Below, piece by piece: positions 18,604 to 25,983 of a stretch of 64,000 nt of DNA (the first letter of the stretch is position 1; every line of letters begins with the position of its first letter). The translations under genes were made by a program, and so were the position numbers. The stretch comes from Parvibaculum sp. (GTDB lineage: Bacteria; Pseudomonadota; Alphaproteobacteria; Parvibaculales; Parvibaculaceae): NCBI GenBank assembly GCA_017642695.1, contig JAEPQD010000001.1, forward strand, positions 1,373,701 through 1,437,700, written 5' to 3'. The notes below the pieces were generated by a model. The model saw only the letters and a program-made list of their open reading frames with translations. It did no database searches and was not told the origin of the DNA.

Positions 18604-19134
18604 TCAGCTAACGCGCGTGATGAAGCCGGCTCCCACCAGCTGGCCGATCTTGCCGTCTTCGCCGGCGCTGAGCGGCAGGATGATGCCATGCATCATGCGC
18701 TTCGGCCCGCGGCCATCGCGCAGCGGCGCTTTCGGGAAAATCGGCTGGGCAAAGGCCAGAATGCCGCGCGCGAGTTCGAACCAGCGGCGGCGGGTTTCTT
18801 CATCCGACAGCAGGGTCTTCGGCGCGGCCTTGAGTTCGGAGAAAAGCTCTCCCGTCCGGTCGAGCCCAGTCATCGCCGTAAGTTCGCTTCCGTAGAGACG
18901 AAACCTGAAGTCCTCGCCGCCGGCGATCACTTCCGCGATCCCGAAATTCGGAAGCAGTCTTGGAAAATCCGTGGGGGAGATGTCGCTGCGGTCGGGCATG
19001 GCGCGGTCGCGGCGTTTCTCGTTCCAGTAATTCAGGAGAAACAGCGCATCTTCATGGACAGGTGTCTCAAGCAATTCGATGGAAGCACTTCCATCGAGCG
19101 GACTGCCGTCGATATCTGACGTGAACGAAGACAA
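18604..19134 (-). CDS. PAS_5-type domain protein
   Basis: 176-aa cytoplasmic protein. The stretch LLNYWNEKRRDRAMPDRSDISPTDFPRLLPNFGIAEVI and FRFRLYGSELTAMTG matches the PAS_5 (formerly DUF1457) family found widely in alphaproteobacteria, whose role is undefined. There is no output domain. Translation appears to start at a TTG (19134) with GGGAG about nine bases upstream; there is no internal ATG before the conserved domain. Confidence 0.8.
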   Translation of the reverse strand: MSSFTSDIDGSPLDGSASIELLETPVHEDALFLLNYWNEKRRDRAMPDRSDISPTDFPRLLPNFGIAEVIAGGEDFRFRLYGSELTAMTGLDRTGELFSELKAAPKTLLSDEETRRRWFELARGILAFAQPIFPKAPLRDGRGPKRMMHGIILPLSAGEDGKIGQLVGAGFITRVS

Positions 19135-19316
19135 GAATGACGCTCCCGGAAAGCTTCCCCGTGACCTTGCTGCAGTTTGCCACGGCGAAGGTTAACGAAA
19201 TCGGAGTCCGGACCTGATGCTTGCGTGTGCTGTCTTGCCGGTGTTTGCTGCAGCCATCGGTACCGCAGTAACGATAATAGGCCTGCTGGATGGCGGGTTT
19301 CACCGGAGAAAACTCG

Positions 19317-19985
19317 ATGACATTAACGGTTTACGGCGCAAGCCTTTCGCCCTTCGTCCGCAAGGTGCGCGTGTTCCTGGCCGAAAAAGGTCAGGACTAC
19401 ACACTCGAACAGGTGAACATCTTTCCGCCGCCCGACTGGTTTCTCGAGATTTCGCCGCTGAAGCGTATTCCCGTGCTGCGCGACGACAGCGAGGGTGCGG
19501 ACGCAACGCTGCCGGATTCTTCCGCCATCTGCGGCTATCTCGAAAAGAAGTTTGCCTCGCCCGCGCTCTACCCGTCGGAACCGTTCCAGTACGGCAAGGC
19601 GCTCTGGTATGAGGAATATGCGGATTCAGAGCTTGCCGGAAACATCGGCATGGGCACTTTCCGTCCCATGATCGTGAACCGCATGATGGGCAAGGAGCCG
19701 GACCGCGAGACGGCGGAGAAGACCGTCGCGGAGAAACTCCCCCGCTACTTTGGCTGGCTCGACAAGGAGATAGGCAACAAGGACTTCCTCGTGGGCGGCG
19801 CCTTCGGCATTGCCGACATCTCGGTCGCGACCCAGTTCGCGAACTTCGCTCATACGGGCTTCGCGCCCGACGCGAAGGCTTACCCGAACCTCACGCGCTA
19901 TCTCGCCGCGATCCTTGCCCGGCCGAGCTTTGCGGCCTGTATCGAGGAGGAGACCGCGCTCCTGAAGAAATTCGGCATCGAATAG
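19317..19985 (+). CDS. Glutathione S-transferase family protein
   Basis: 222-aa GST: an N-terminal thioredoxin-like domain (LTVYGASLSPFVRKVRVFLAEKGQDYTLEQVN, cis-Pro in RIPVLRDD, and DSSAICGYLEKK for glutathione binding) and an all-helical C-terminal domain with FLVGGAFGIADISVATQF. The first-helix motif has SPFVRK instead of the CPxC of glutaredoxins, as in many bacterial GSTs. The ATG at 19317 is preferred over 19290 because GGAG lies at 19305-19308 and the domain starts there. Confidence 0.9.
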   Translation: MTLTVYGASLSPFVRKVRVFLAEKGQDYTLEQVNIFPPPDWFLEISPLKRIPVLRDDSEGADATLPDSSAICGYLEKKFASPALYPSEPFQYGKALWYEEYADSELAGNIGMGTFRPMIVNRMMGKEPDRETAEKTVAEKLPRYFGWLDKEIGNKDFLVGGAFGIADISVATQFANFAHTGFAPDAKAYPNLTRYLAAILARPSFAACIEEETALLKKFGIE

Positions 19986-20085
19986 GGCCTTTCCGCAACG
20001 TCCCTCCCTTCAAATCCTTCGCCAAACCGGGTATCTGTGGGTCAACAAAAACCCCTAAAACAAGAAACCCTCTGGGAGGTAGACG

Positions 20086-21837
20086 ATGGCCGAGAACGCC
20101 GGCAAATGGCCCGCCATGACGATCGAGGAAGCGCATGCCTTCCTCACCGCACCGGGCACGCCCTTTGAAATGGAAACGGTGGAGATCAGGGGGGTCCCGA
20201 TCCGCACCTACAAGGGCACGCCGCCCTCGCTGCGGGCGATCCTCGACATGGGCCGCGCCTTCGGCGAGCGGGAGTTCATCGTCTATGAGGGCGAGCGCCT
20301 CACCTATGAGAACCACTATCGCGCTGCGAGCGCCTTTGGCCGCGTACTGAAGGACAAATACGGTGTGAAGAAGGGTGACCGCGTCGCCCTCATCATGCGC
20401 AACTTCCCCGAATGGTCGGTCGTTTTCTGGGCGGTCGCGGCCATCGGCGGCGTCATCGTGCCGCTCAATGCCTGGGGCACGGGCCCGGAACTCGAATACG
20501 GCATTTCGGATTCGGGCTCGAAGGTCGTCATCGTCGATCACGAGCGCCTGGACCGTATCCGTCCGCACCTGAAGGCGCTGGGGCTCAACGGCCTCGTCGC
20601 CGTCCGCACGCCGGAAGACGAACTCGGCGTCGCCGAGAGCTTCGAGACGCTGGTGGGCAAGCCGGCGGACTACGCGAAGCTTTCCGGCGATGCGCTGCCC
20701 GACCCCGGGCTCGTACCGGAAGACGACGCGACGATCTTCTACACCTCCGGCACCACCGGCAAGCCGAAGGGCGCGCTCGGTACGCAGCGCAACATCTGCA
20801 CCAACCTCATGAACGCCATGCTGGGCGGCGCGCGTACCTTCCTCCGTCGCGGTGAGATGCCGCCCGCGCCCGATCCGAATGCGCCGCAGCGCGTGACACT
20901 TCTTTCCGTGCCGCTCTTCCACGCCACGGGCTGTCACTCGATCCTCGTCGGCACCTATGCTTCCGGCGGCAAGCTCGTCATCATGCACAAGTGGAATCCG
21001 GAACACGCGCTGGAGTTGATCGAGCGCGAGGGCGTCACGTCCTTTGGCGGCGTTCCCGCCATGGTCTGGCAGGTGCTGGAATCGCCCGACTTCGCGACGC
21101 GCGACACGTCGAGCGTGCTGTCCATAGGCTATGGCGGCGCGCCTTCCGCGCCGGACCTCGTCGCCCGGATCAAGCAGCAGTTCCCGAAGGTCGAGCCGTC
21201 CAACGGTTACGGTCTTACCGAGACGTCGGCCATCACGACGCAGAACCTCGCCGAAGACTATGTGGCGAAGCCGGACAGCGCCGGCGTCGCCGTGCCCGTC
21301 TGCGACATCAAGGTTGTGGACGAGAAGGGCAACGAGCTGCCGCGCGGGCAGGTCGGCGAACTCTGGATCAGGGGGCCGAACGTCGTGAAGGGCTACTGGA
21401 ACAAGCCGGAAGCGACTGCCGCCGCGATCACCGAAGGCGCCTGGTTCCATTCGGGCGACCTCGTCCGCATGGATGATGAAGGCTTCGTCTACATTCTCGA
21501 TCGCGCCAAGGACATGCTGATCCGCGGCGGCGAGAACATCTACTGTGTCGAGGTCGAAGACGCGCTCTACGCGCATCCCGCCGTCATGGACGCTGCTGTC
21601 GTTGCCATTCCGCACAAGGTGCTGGGCGAGGAAGTCGGCGCCGTCGTGCAGGTGGCGCCCGGCAAGCAGATCACGGAAGAGGAGCTTCAGGCCCATGTCG
21701 GCAAGCTCCTTGCCGCCTTCAAGGTGCCGGTCAAGATCGAGCTTCGCCACGAGCCTCTGCCGCGCAACCCGAACGGCAAGATCCTGAAGACGGTGCTTCG
21801 CGAGGACATGAAGAAGTACACGAAGGACGCCGCCTGA
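20086..21837 (+). CDS. AMP-dependent acyl-CoA ligase
   Basis: 583-aa ANL-superfamily acyl-CoA synthetase with the AMP-binding motif YTSGTTGKPKGALGTQRN, adenylate-binding GYGLTETSA, the hinge DRAKDMLIRGGENIYCVEVE, and the catalytic Lys region RNPNGKILKT. GGGAGG precedes the ATG. The long spacing and HATGCHS block resemble medium/long-chain fatty acyl or aryl acid ligases, but the substrate is uncertain. It is followed 120 bases later by an SDR and may form a degradative unit with it. Confidence 0.92.
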   Translation: MAENAGKWPAMTIEEAHAFLTAPGTPFEMETVEIRGVPIRTYKGTPPSLRAILDMGRAFGEREFIVYEGERLTYENHYRAASAFGRVLKDKYGVKKGDRVALIMRNFPEWSVVFWAVAAIGGVIVPLNAWGTGPELEYGISDSGSKVVIVDHERLDRIRPHLKALGLNGLVAVRTPEDELGVAESFETLVGKPADYAKLSGDALPDPGLVPEDDATIFYTSGTTGKPKGALGTQRNICTNLMNAMLGGARTFLRRGEMPPAPDPNAPQRVTLLSVPLFHATGCHSILVGTYASGGKLVIMHKWNPEHALELIEREGVTSFGGVPAMVWQVLESPDFATRDTSSVLSIGYGGAPSAPDLVARIKQQFPKVEPSNGYGLTETSAITTQNLAEDYVAKPDSAGVAVPVCDIKVVDEKGNELPRGQVGELWIRGPNVVKGYWNKPEATAAAITEGAWFHSGDLVRMDDEGFVYILDRAKDMLIRGGENIYCVEVEDALYAHPAVMDAAVVAIPHKVLGEEVGAVVQVAPGKQITEEELQAHVGKLLAAFKVPVKIELRHEPLPRNPNGKILKTVLREDMKKYTKDAA

Positions 21838-21957
21838 GTTTTTCGGGCTCGCTGCCGCAGCGTCATCGCGGTCTGAACCGATGGAGCCGTCCGGGGCATG
21901 GAAATCCCGGGCGGCTTCTCTATGCTTGCGGGCAAAAGAGAACATCGGGAGGAAACA

Positions 21958-22731
21958 ATGAAGGTATCTCTGGAAGGCCGCGTCGCGCTCGTCACCGGCG
22001 GAAGCCGGGGCATCGGCCGCGCCATCGCCATCGCGCTCGCGGAAGCGGGCGCCGACGTCGCGATCAACTATCGCCGCGACAAGGAAGCAGCGGACGAAAC
22101 CGTCGCCGAAATCGAAAAGCTCGGCCGCAAGGCGCGGGCCTATTCAGCCTCGGTCGAGAATTTCGAGGAAGACCAGTTGATGGTCGCCGATGTGCTGAAG
22201 GATTTCGGTTCCATCGGCATCCTCGTCAACAATGCGGGCATCGCCTCGCGCGGCCAGACGGTCGCCGACACTGATCCGCAGGAGCTCGAGCGCGTATTGA
22301 AGGTGCATGCGATGGCGCCGCATTTCGTCTCGAAGCTCGTGATCCCGCATATGCGCAAGGAGAAGCGCGGCGACATCATCATCATCTCCTCCGTCGCGAC
22401 TCTCAGCCATTCGGCGAATGGCGGTCCCTACAACATGGGCAAGGCCGCCGCCGAGGCGCTCGCGCTGACGCTCGCCAAGGAAGAACGCAAGCACGGCATC
22501 CGCACCAACATCGTCGCCCCCGGTCTCACCGCTACCGACATGGGCTCGCGCCTCGCCGCCGCCCGAGCCGGCAAGAAGGGCATGGACATCCATGATCTCG
22601 ACGCGACCCAGCCCTTCGGGCATGTCTGTGAGCCGGAAGAGGTCGCAGCAGCCGTCGTTTATCTCGTTTCCGACGCGAACCCCTATGCGAACGGCCAGAA
22701 GATCAACATCGACGGCGGCGGTCCGATGTGA
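21958..22731 (+). CDS. Short-chain dehydrogenase/reductase, FabG-like
   Basis: 257-aa SDR: cofactor motif TGGSRGIGRAI with INYRRDK (Arg after beta-2 suggests NADPH), NNAGIAS, catalytic Ser in SSVATLSHS, YNMGK, and YANGQKINIDGG at the end. It resembles 3-oxoacyl-ACP/CoA reductases. The ATG at 21958 follows GGGAGG with a normal spacer; the in-frame ATG 60 bases earlier lacks one. Confidence 0.9.
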   Translation: MKVSLEGRVALVTGGSRGIGRAIAIALAEAGADVAINYRRDKEAADETVAEIEKLGRKARAYSASVENFEEDQLMVADVLKDFGSIGILVNNAGIASRGQTVADTDPQELERVLKVHAMAPHFVSKLVIPHMRKEKRGDIIIISSVATLSHSANGGPYNMGKAAAEALALTLAKEERKHGIRTNIVAPGLTATDMGSRLAAARAGKKGMDIHDLDATQPFGHVCEPEEVAAAVVYLVSDANPYANGQKINIDGGGPM

Positions 22732-22763
22732 CGAACTGACCCCGGGGCTGAGTGCAGCCCCTC

Positions 22764-22794
22764 TTGACCTTCCAGTTGGTGGAAGGGTTAGATT
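22764..22794 (+). promoter_or_regulatory. MerR/CueR-type metal-responsive promoter of the copper operon
   Basis: A TTGACC -35 (22764-22769) and TAGATT -10 (22789-22794) are 19 bases apart, the over-long spacing of MerR-family promoters. Inside the spacer CCTTCCA (22768-22774) and TGGAAGG (22780-22786) form a perfect inverted repeat around GTTGG. This matches known CueR boxes. The -10 ends six bases before the ATG at 22801, so the transcript may be leaderless. No MerR-family gene is nearby. Confidence 0.88.
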
Positions 22795-22800
22795 GATGGC

Positions 22801-23190
22801 ATGAAGCTGCTCCGGTTCCAGATTCCGCTGCTCTATCTCGCAAGTCTTTTACTTGCGGGCGCGCTGCATTGCGTGCCGCTGGCGGGGGATCCGGGCCAGC
22901 ACGCCGCGCTGGATCATGCGGCGCATCACGCCGAAACGGCGGCGGTCCATGACTGTCCGGAAGGAGATGTCGTCTGCGCCTGCGGCGAGGCGGATCCGGT
23001 CGTCCAACTCCTTCTCGCCAAGTCGCGGGACGTCCCCTCGGGGAAGAAGGTGGGCCCGGTGCCGGAAATCGCCACCGTTTCCCCGGCCGCACCCGTCCAT
23101 GTCGCTCTGGCCGACCCGCCGGAACGAAAGGCGCATCGCGTCAGCGCCTATGACGGCATCCACGGACGGGCCGCCCGTCTCCTGATCTAG
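22801..23190 (+). CDS. Small exported copper-locus protein, unknown function
   Basis: 129-aa protein with an N-terminal hydrophobic export segment (LRFQIPLLYLASLLLAGALHC) and a His- and Cys-containing mature part (HAALDHAAHHAETAAVHDCPEGDVVCACGEAD) that could bind copper. It is first in the copper operon, right behind the CueR-type promoter. Small His/Cys-rich exported proteins often precede copA in copper-resistance operons (CopL/DUF2946-like), but family membership is not certain. No Shine-Dalgarno site lies between the promoter and the ATG. Confidence 0.75.
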   Translation: MKLLRFQIPLLYLASLLLAGALHCVPLAGDPGQHAALDHAAHHAETAAVHDCPEGDVVCACGEADPVVQLLLAKSRDVPSGKKVGPVPEIATVSPAAPVHVALADPPERKAHRVSAYDGIHGRAARLLI

Positions 23191-23251
23191 CTCTCCGCTC
23201 GCGAACGGTTGGCGCATGTATGCGCCGTGGTGTCAGCGAATGGAGAAGAAA

Positions 23252-25264
23252 ATGTTCACGAAATATCTGCGTCCGGCGGTCTTCGCCGCCGCGCTGCTGT
23301 CGGTTCCGGTCGTGGCGGGTCCCGCTTCCGCGGGAACCTACCGCCTGACGGTCTCAACCGCGGCAATGGAAATAGACGGCCGTACCGTCGAGAAGATGAC
23401 GATCAATGGCGGTGTTCCCGGTCCCACGCTTCACCTCAAGGAAGGTGAGGACGCGACCATAACCGTCGCCAATGAAACGGATGAAGAAACCTCGGTCCAT
23501 TGGCACGGGATTCTGCTTCCGGGCATCATGGACGGTGTTCCCGGTTTCAACGGTTTCATGGGGATCGCACCCGGCGCTTCCTACACCTACACCTTCAGGA
23601 TCAGGCAGAGCGGCACCTACTGGTATCACAGCCATTCGGGTACGCAGGATCAGAGCGTGCTCGGCGCGATCGTCATCGAACCGGAGAAGCCGTCGCCCGT
23701 CCTGGCGGACCGGGACTACGTGGTGCTTCTGGGTGACATCACGCCGGAAGACTCGAACCAGGTCCTGCGAAACCTGAAAGCCGATCCGGGCTATTACAAC
23801 TATAGCAAGCGCACGCTTCTGGACTTCTTTTCCGATGTGAGAAGCGAGGGTTTCGGTCCGACGCTGAAGAACCGCGCCGAATGGGGCGAGATGCGCATGG
23901 ACCCCACCGATCTTGCCGATGTCACGGGCTACAGCTTTCTCGTCAACGGAAAGACGGCCGACGGCAACGAAACCTTTCTGTTCCAGCCGGGTGAGAAGGT
24001 TCGCCTGCGCCTCATCAACGGGTCCGCGATGACGCTCTTCGATGTGCGGATTCCGGGCGCGAAGATGACGGTTGTTGCGGCGGACGGTAACGACGTCCGC
24101 CCCGTCGCCGTCGATGAAATCCGCATGGGTGTCGCCGAGCGTTACGACGTCATCGTCGAACCGTCGGGCGACGGTCCCTATGCGGTCTTCGCAGAGCCGA
24201 TCGACCGGACAGGCTATGCCCTCGCAACGCTCGCGACAGAGAATGGACAGAAGGCACCCGTGCCGGAACGGCGGCCGCGGACGCTTCTCGCCATGGACGA
24301 CATGGGCATGATGCATGGCGGCCATGAGGGTCATGCCATGGATACCCCGCAGGATGCCGAAGGCATGCACGACATGCACGACATGCACAACATGCATGAG
24401 GGGCACGACATGAGCGGCGGCGCTCACCATGAAGGCGCCGGCGCCCCCGGAGAAATGAACCACGAAGGCATGAACCACGAAGGCATGGATCATGGCGGCA
24501 GCAAACCCATGGAACAACATATGGACCATGAGGGTATGGGCCATGGCGGCAACCCCTCCATGGAACAGCAGATGAACCATGAAGGCATGGATCATGGTGG
24601 CGGTCATCCGATGGAGCACGAGATGGATGGCAAGGGGCACGGTCACGACGGGGATCATTCCGGCATGGCGCCGCCCGCCGGTTCGTCAACGCTCGCCCAA
24701 CCCTCCGGCTGGGCGGCGGGCTTCCCCGAAGGTGCCGAGGTGCTCGCCTATGAGAGCCTTCAGGCCCGCTCCGCCCGAAGCGACAACCGGCCGCCTGAAC
24801 GCACTGTCGAGATGCGTCTCACCGGCAACATGGAGCGCTATGCCTGGTCGCTCAACGGCGACCGCTTCCAGGAAGCAGAGCCTGTGCGTGTTCGGTATGG
24901 CGAGCGCGTGCGCCTCGTCTTTTCCAACGAAACGATGATGGCGCATCCCATGCACCTGCATGGCATGTTCTTCGAACTGGAAAACGGTACCGGACCGTAC
25001 CGTCCCCTGAAGGACACGGTCATCGTGCCGCCGGGCAAATCCGTGTCGGTAATCCTGACAGCGCGCGAGATCGGGAGTTGGCCGCTCCACTGCCACCTGC
25101 TCTACCATATGGCGTCGGGCATGATGACGGCCTTCGTCGTCGAGCCGCCCGAAACGCCGGAAGCGCGGATCACACCGGATGGCGCAGAATTGCCCCTCAC
25201 CCTTACGCATGGCAGCGGCCATGTCGGAGGTCACGGTTCCCACGGCATGCAGGGAGGCATCTGA
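23252..25264 (+). CDS. copA: CopA-type multicopper oxidase, Met/His-rich
   Basis: 670-aa periplasmic multicopper oxidase of the CopA/PcoA copper-resistance family, thought to oxidise Cu(I) or phenolics in the periplasm. Three cupredoxin domains carry the copper ligands: HWHG and HSHSG in the N-terminal domain; HPMHLHG and HCHLLYHMASGMM in the C-terminal domain. Between them (residues about 350-475) is a Met/His-rich stretch with MHDMHDMHNMHEGHDM and three tandem 17-residue repeats. The signal peptide (FTKYLRPAVFAAALLSVPVVAGPASA) has no twin-arginine, unlike most CopA proteins, which use Tat export. The start at 23252 has GGAG six bases upstream. Confidence 0.92.
   Translation: MFTKYLRPAVFAAALLSVPVVAGPASAGTYRLTVSTAAMEIDGRTVEKMTINGGVPGPTLHLKEGEDATITVANETDEETSVHWHGILLPGIMDGVPGFNGFMGIAPGASYTYTFRIRQSGTYWYHSHSGTQDQSVLGAIVIEPEKPSPVLADRDYVVLLGDITPEDSNQVLRNLKADPGYYNYSKRTLLDFFSDVRSEGFGPTLKNRAEWGEMRMDPTDLADVTGYSFLVNGKTADGNETFLFQPGEKVRLRLINGSAMTLFDVRIPGAKMTVVAADGNDVRPVAVDEIRMGVAERYDVIVEPSGDGPYAVFAEPIDRTGYALATLATENGQKAPVPERRPRTLLAMDDMGMMHGGHEGHAMDTPQDAEGMHDMHDMHNMHEGHDMSGGAHHEGAGAPGEMNHEGMNHEGMDHGGSKPMEQHMDHEGMGHGGNPSMEQQMNHEGMDHGGGHPMEHEMDGKGHGHDGDHSGMAPPAGSSTLAQPSGWAAGFPEGAEVLAYESLQARSARSDNRPPERTVEMRLTGNMERYAWSLNGDRFQEAEPVRVRYGERVRLVFSNETMMAHPMHLHGMFFELENGTGPYRPLKDTVIVPPGKSVSVILTAREIGSWPLHCHLLYHMASGMMTAFVVEPPETPEARITPDGAELPLTLTHGSGHVGGHGSHGMQGGI
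24470..24622 (+). repeat. Three tandem 51-base repeats encoding a Met/His-rich motif
   Basis: Units at 24470-24520, 24521-24571 and 24572-24622 each encode a 17-residue unit of the form M-[ND]-H-E-G-M-x-H-G-G-x(3)-M-E-x-x. They lie within copA, preceded by a single MNHEG. Copies differ slightly in DNA and at a few residues, so they are not recent exact duplications. The repeat supplies clustered Met and His thioether/imidazole ligands for copper. Confidence 0.9.
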
Positions 25265-25980
25265 TGAGAAGGATATTTCTCGCCTCCGTGCTGGCGTCGG
25301 CTGCGTTTTTAGGTACTGCGCGTGCGGAGACAGGCGATGTGGTCATGGCGGATCACGACATGGGGCCGTTCCACAAGATCGTCACGGAAGTCGATTATGC
25401 GGATGCGCATGGCGGCCTCTGGAACTGGGATGTCGAGGGCTGGATCGGCGGCGACGCCGAACGTGTGTGGCTCCGGTCGGAAGGCGAAGTCGAGGACGGT
25501 GAGGCCGAGGACGCGGAACTTCAGCTGCTCTACGGCTGGAACGTGCATCCGTTCTGGGATGTGCTTGCCGGTGTCCGGCAGGATTTCGAGCCGGACGGGG
25601 AAACCTATCTCGCCGCCGGCGTGACGGGGCTCGCTCCCTATTTCTTCGAAACGGAGGCGACCGGCTTTCTTTCGTCGGAGGGCGATTTCTCGCTGCGCCT
25701 CGAGCAGAGCTTCGACTTGCCCATCACGCAGAAATTGATCGCCGAGCCGCATGGCGAGCTCAATTTCTTCGCGCAGGATGTGCCTGATCGCGATGTCGGT
25801 GCGGGCTTCAGCGACCTCGAGGTCGGCCTCCAGCTTCGCTACGAGGTGACGCGAAAATTCGCACCCTATATCGATCTCGTCTGGGAACGCTCGCTCGGAC
25901 AGACGGCCTCCATCGCGCGTGCGAATGGAGAGGATGTCGACGACACGACCTTGCGCTTCGGTCTCAGGGTCTGGTTCTGA
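25264..25980 (+). CDS. copB: CopB-family outer-membrane copper-resistance protein
   Basis: 238-aa protein with a signal peptide (MRRIFLASVLASAAFLGTARA) and a mature beta-barrel rich in alternating hydrophobic strands (LWNWDVEGWIGGDAERVWLRSEGE, LELQLLYGWNVHPFWDVLAGVRQDF), ending in aromatic RVWF as outer-membrane barrels do. This matches CopB/PcoB. It overlaps the copA stop by one base (ATGATG) and is presumably co-transcribed. It lacks the long Met-rich N-terminus of some CopB proteins. Confidence 0.9.
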   Translation: MRRIFLASVLASAAFLGTARAETGDVVMADHDMGPFHKIVTEVDYADAHGGLWNWDVEGWIGGDAERVWLRSEGEVEDGEAEDAELQLLYGWNVHPFWDVLAGVRQDFEPDGETYLAAGVTGLAPYFFETEATGFLSSEGDFSLRLEQSFDLPITQKLIAEPHGELNFFAQDVPDRDVGAGFSDLEVGLQLRYEVTRKFAPYIDLVWERSLGQTASIARANGEDVDDTTLRFGLRVWF

Positions 25981-25983
25981 CGG

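Noticed and set aside
18490-18610. tRNA-His as an integration site with a flanking island
   Set aside because: No integrase, no repeated tRNA 3' end nearby, and no change in gene type on either side.
19891-21945. A 684-codon minus-strand frame opposite the acyl-CoA ligase
   Set aside because: Antisense shadow with no domain; the plus-strand frame has all ANL motifs.
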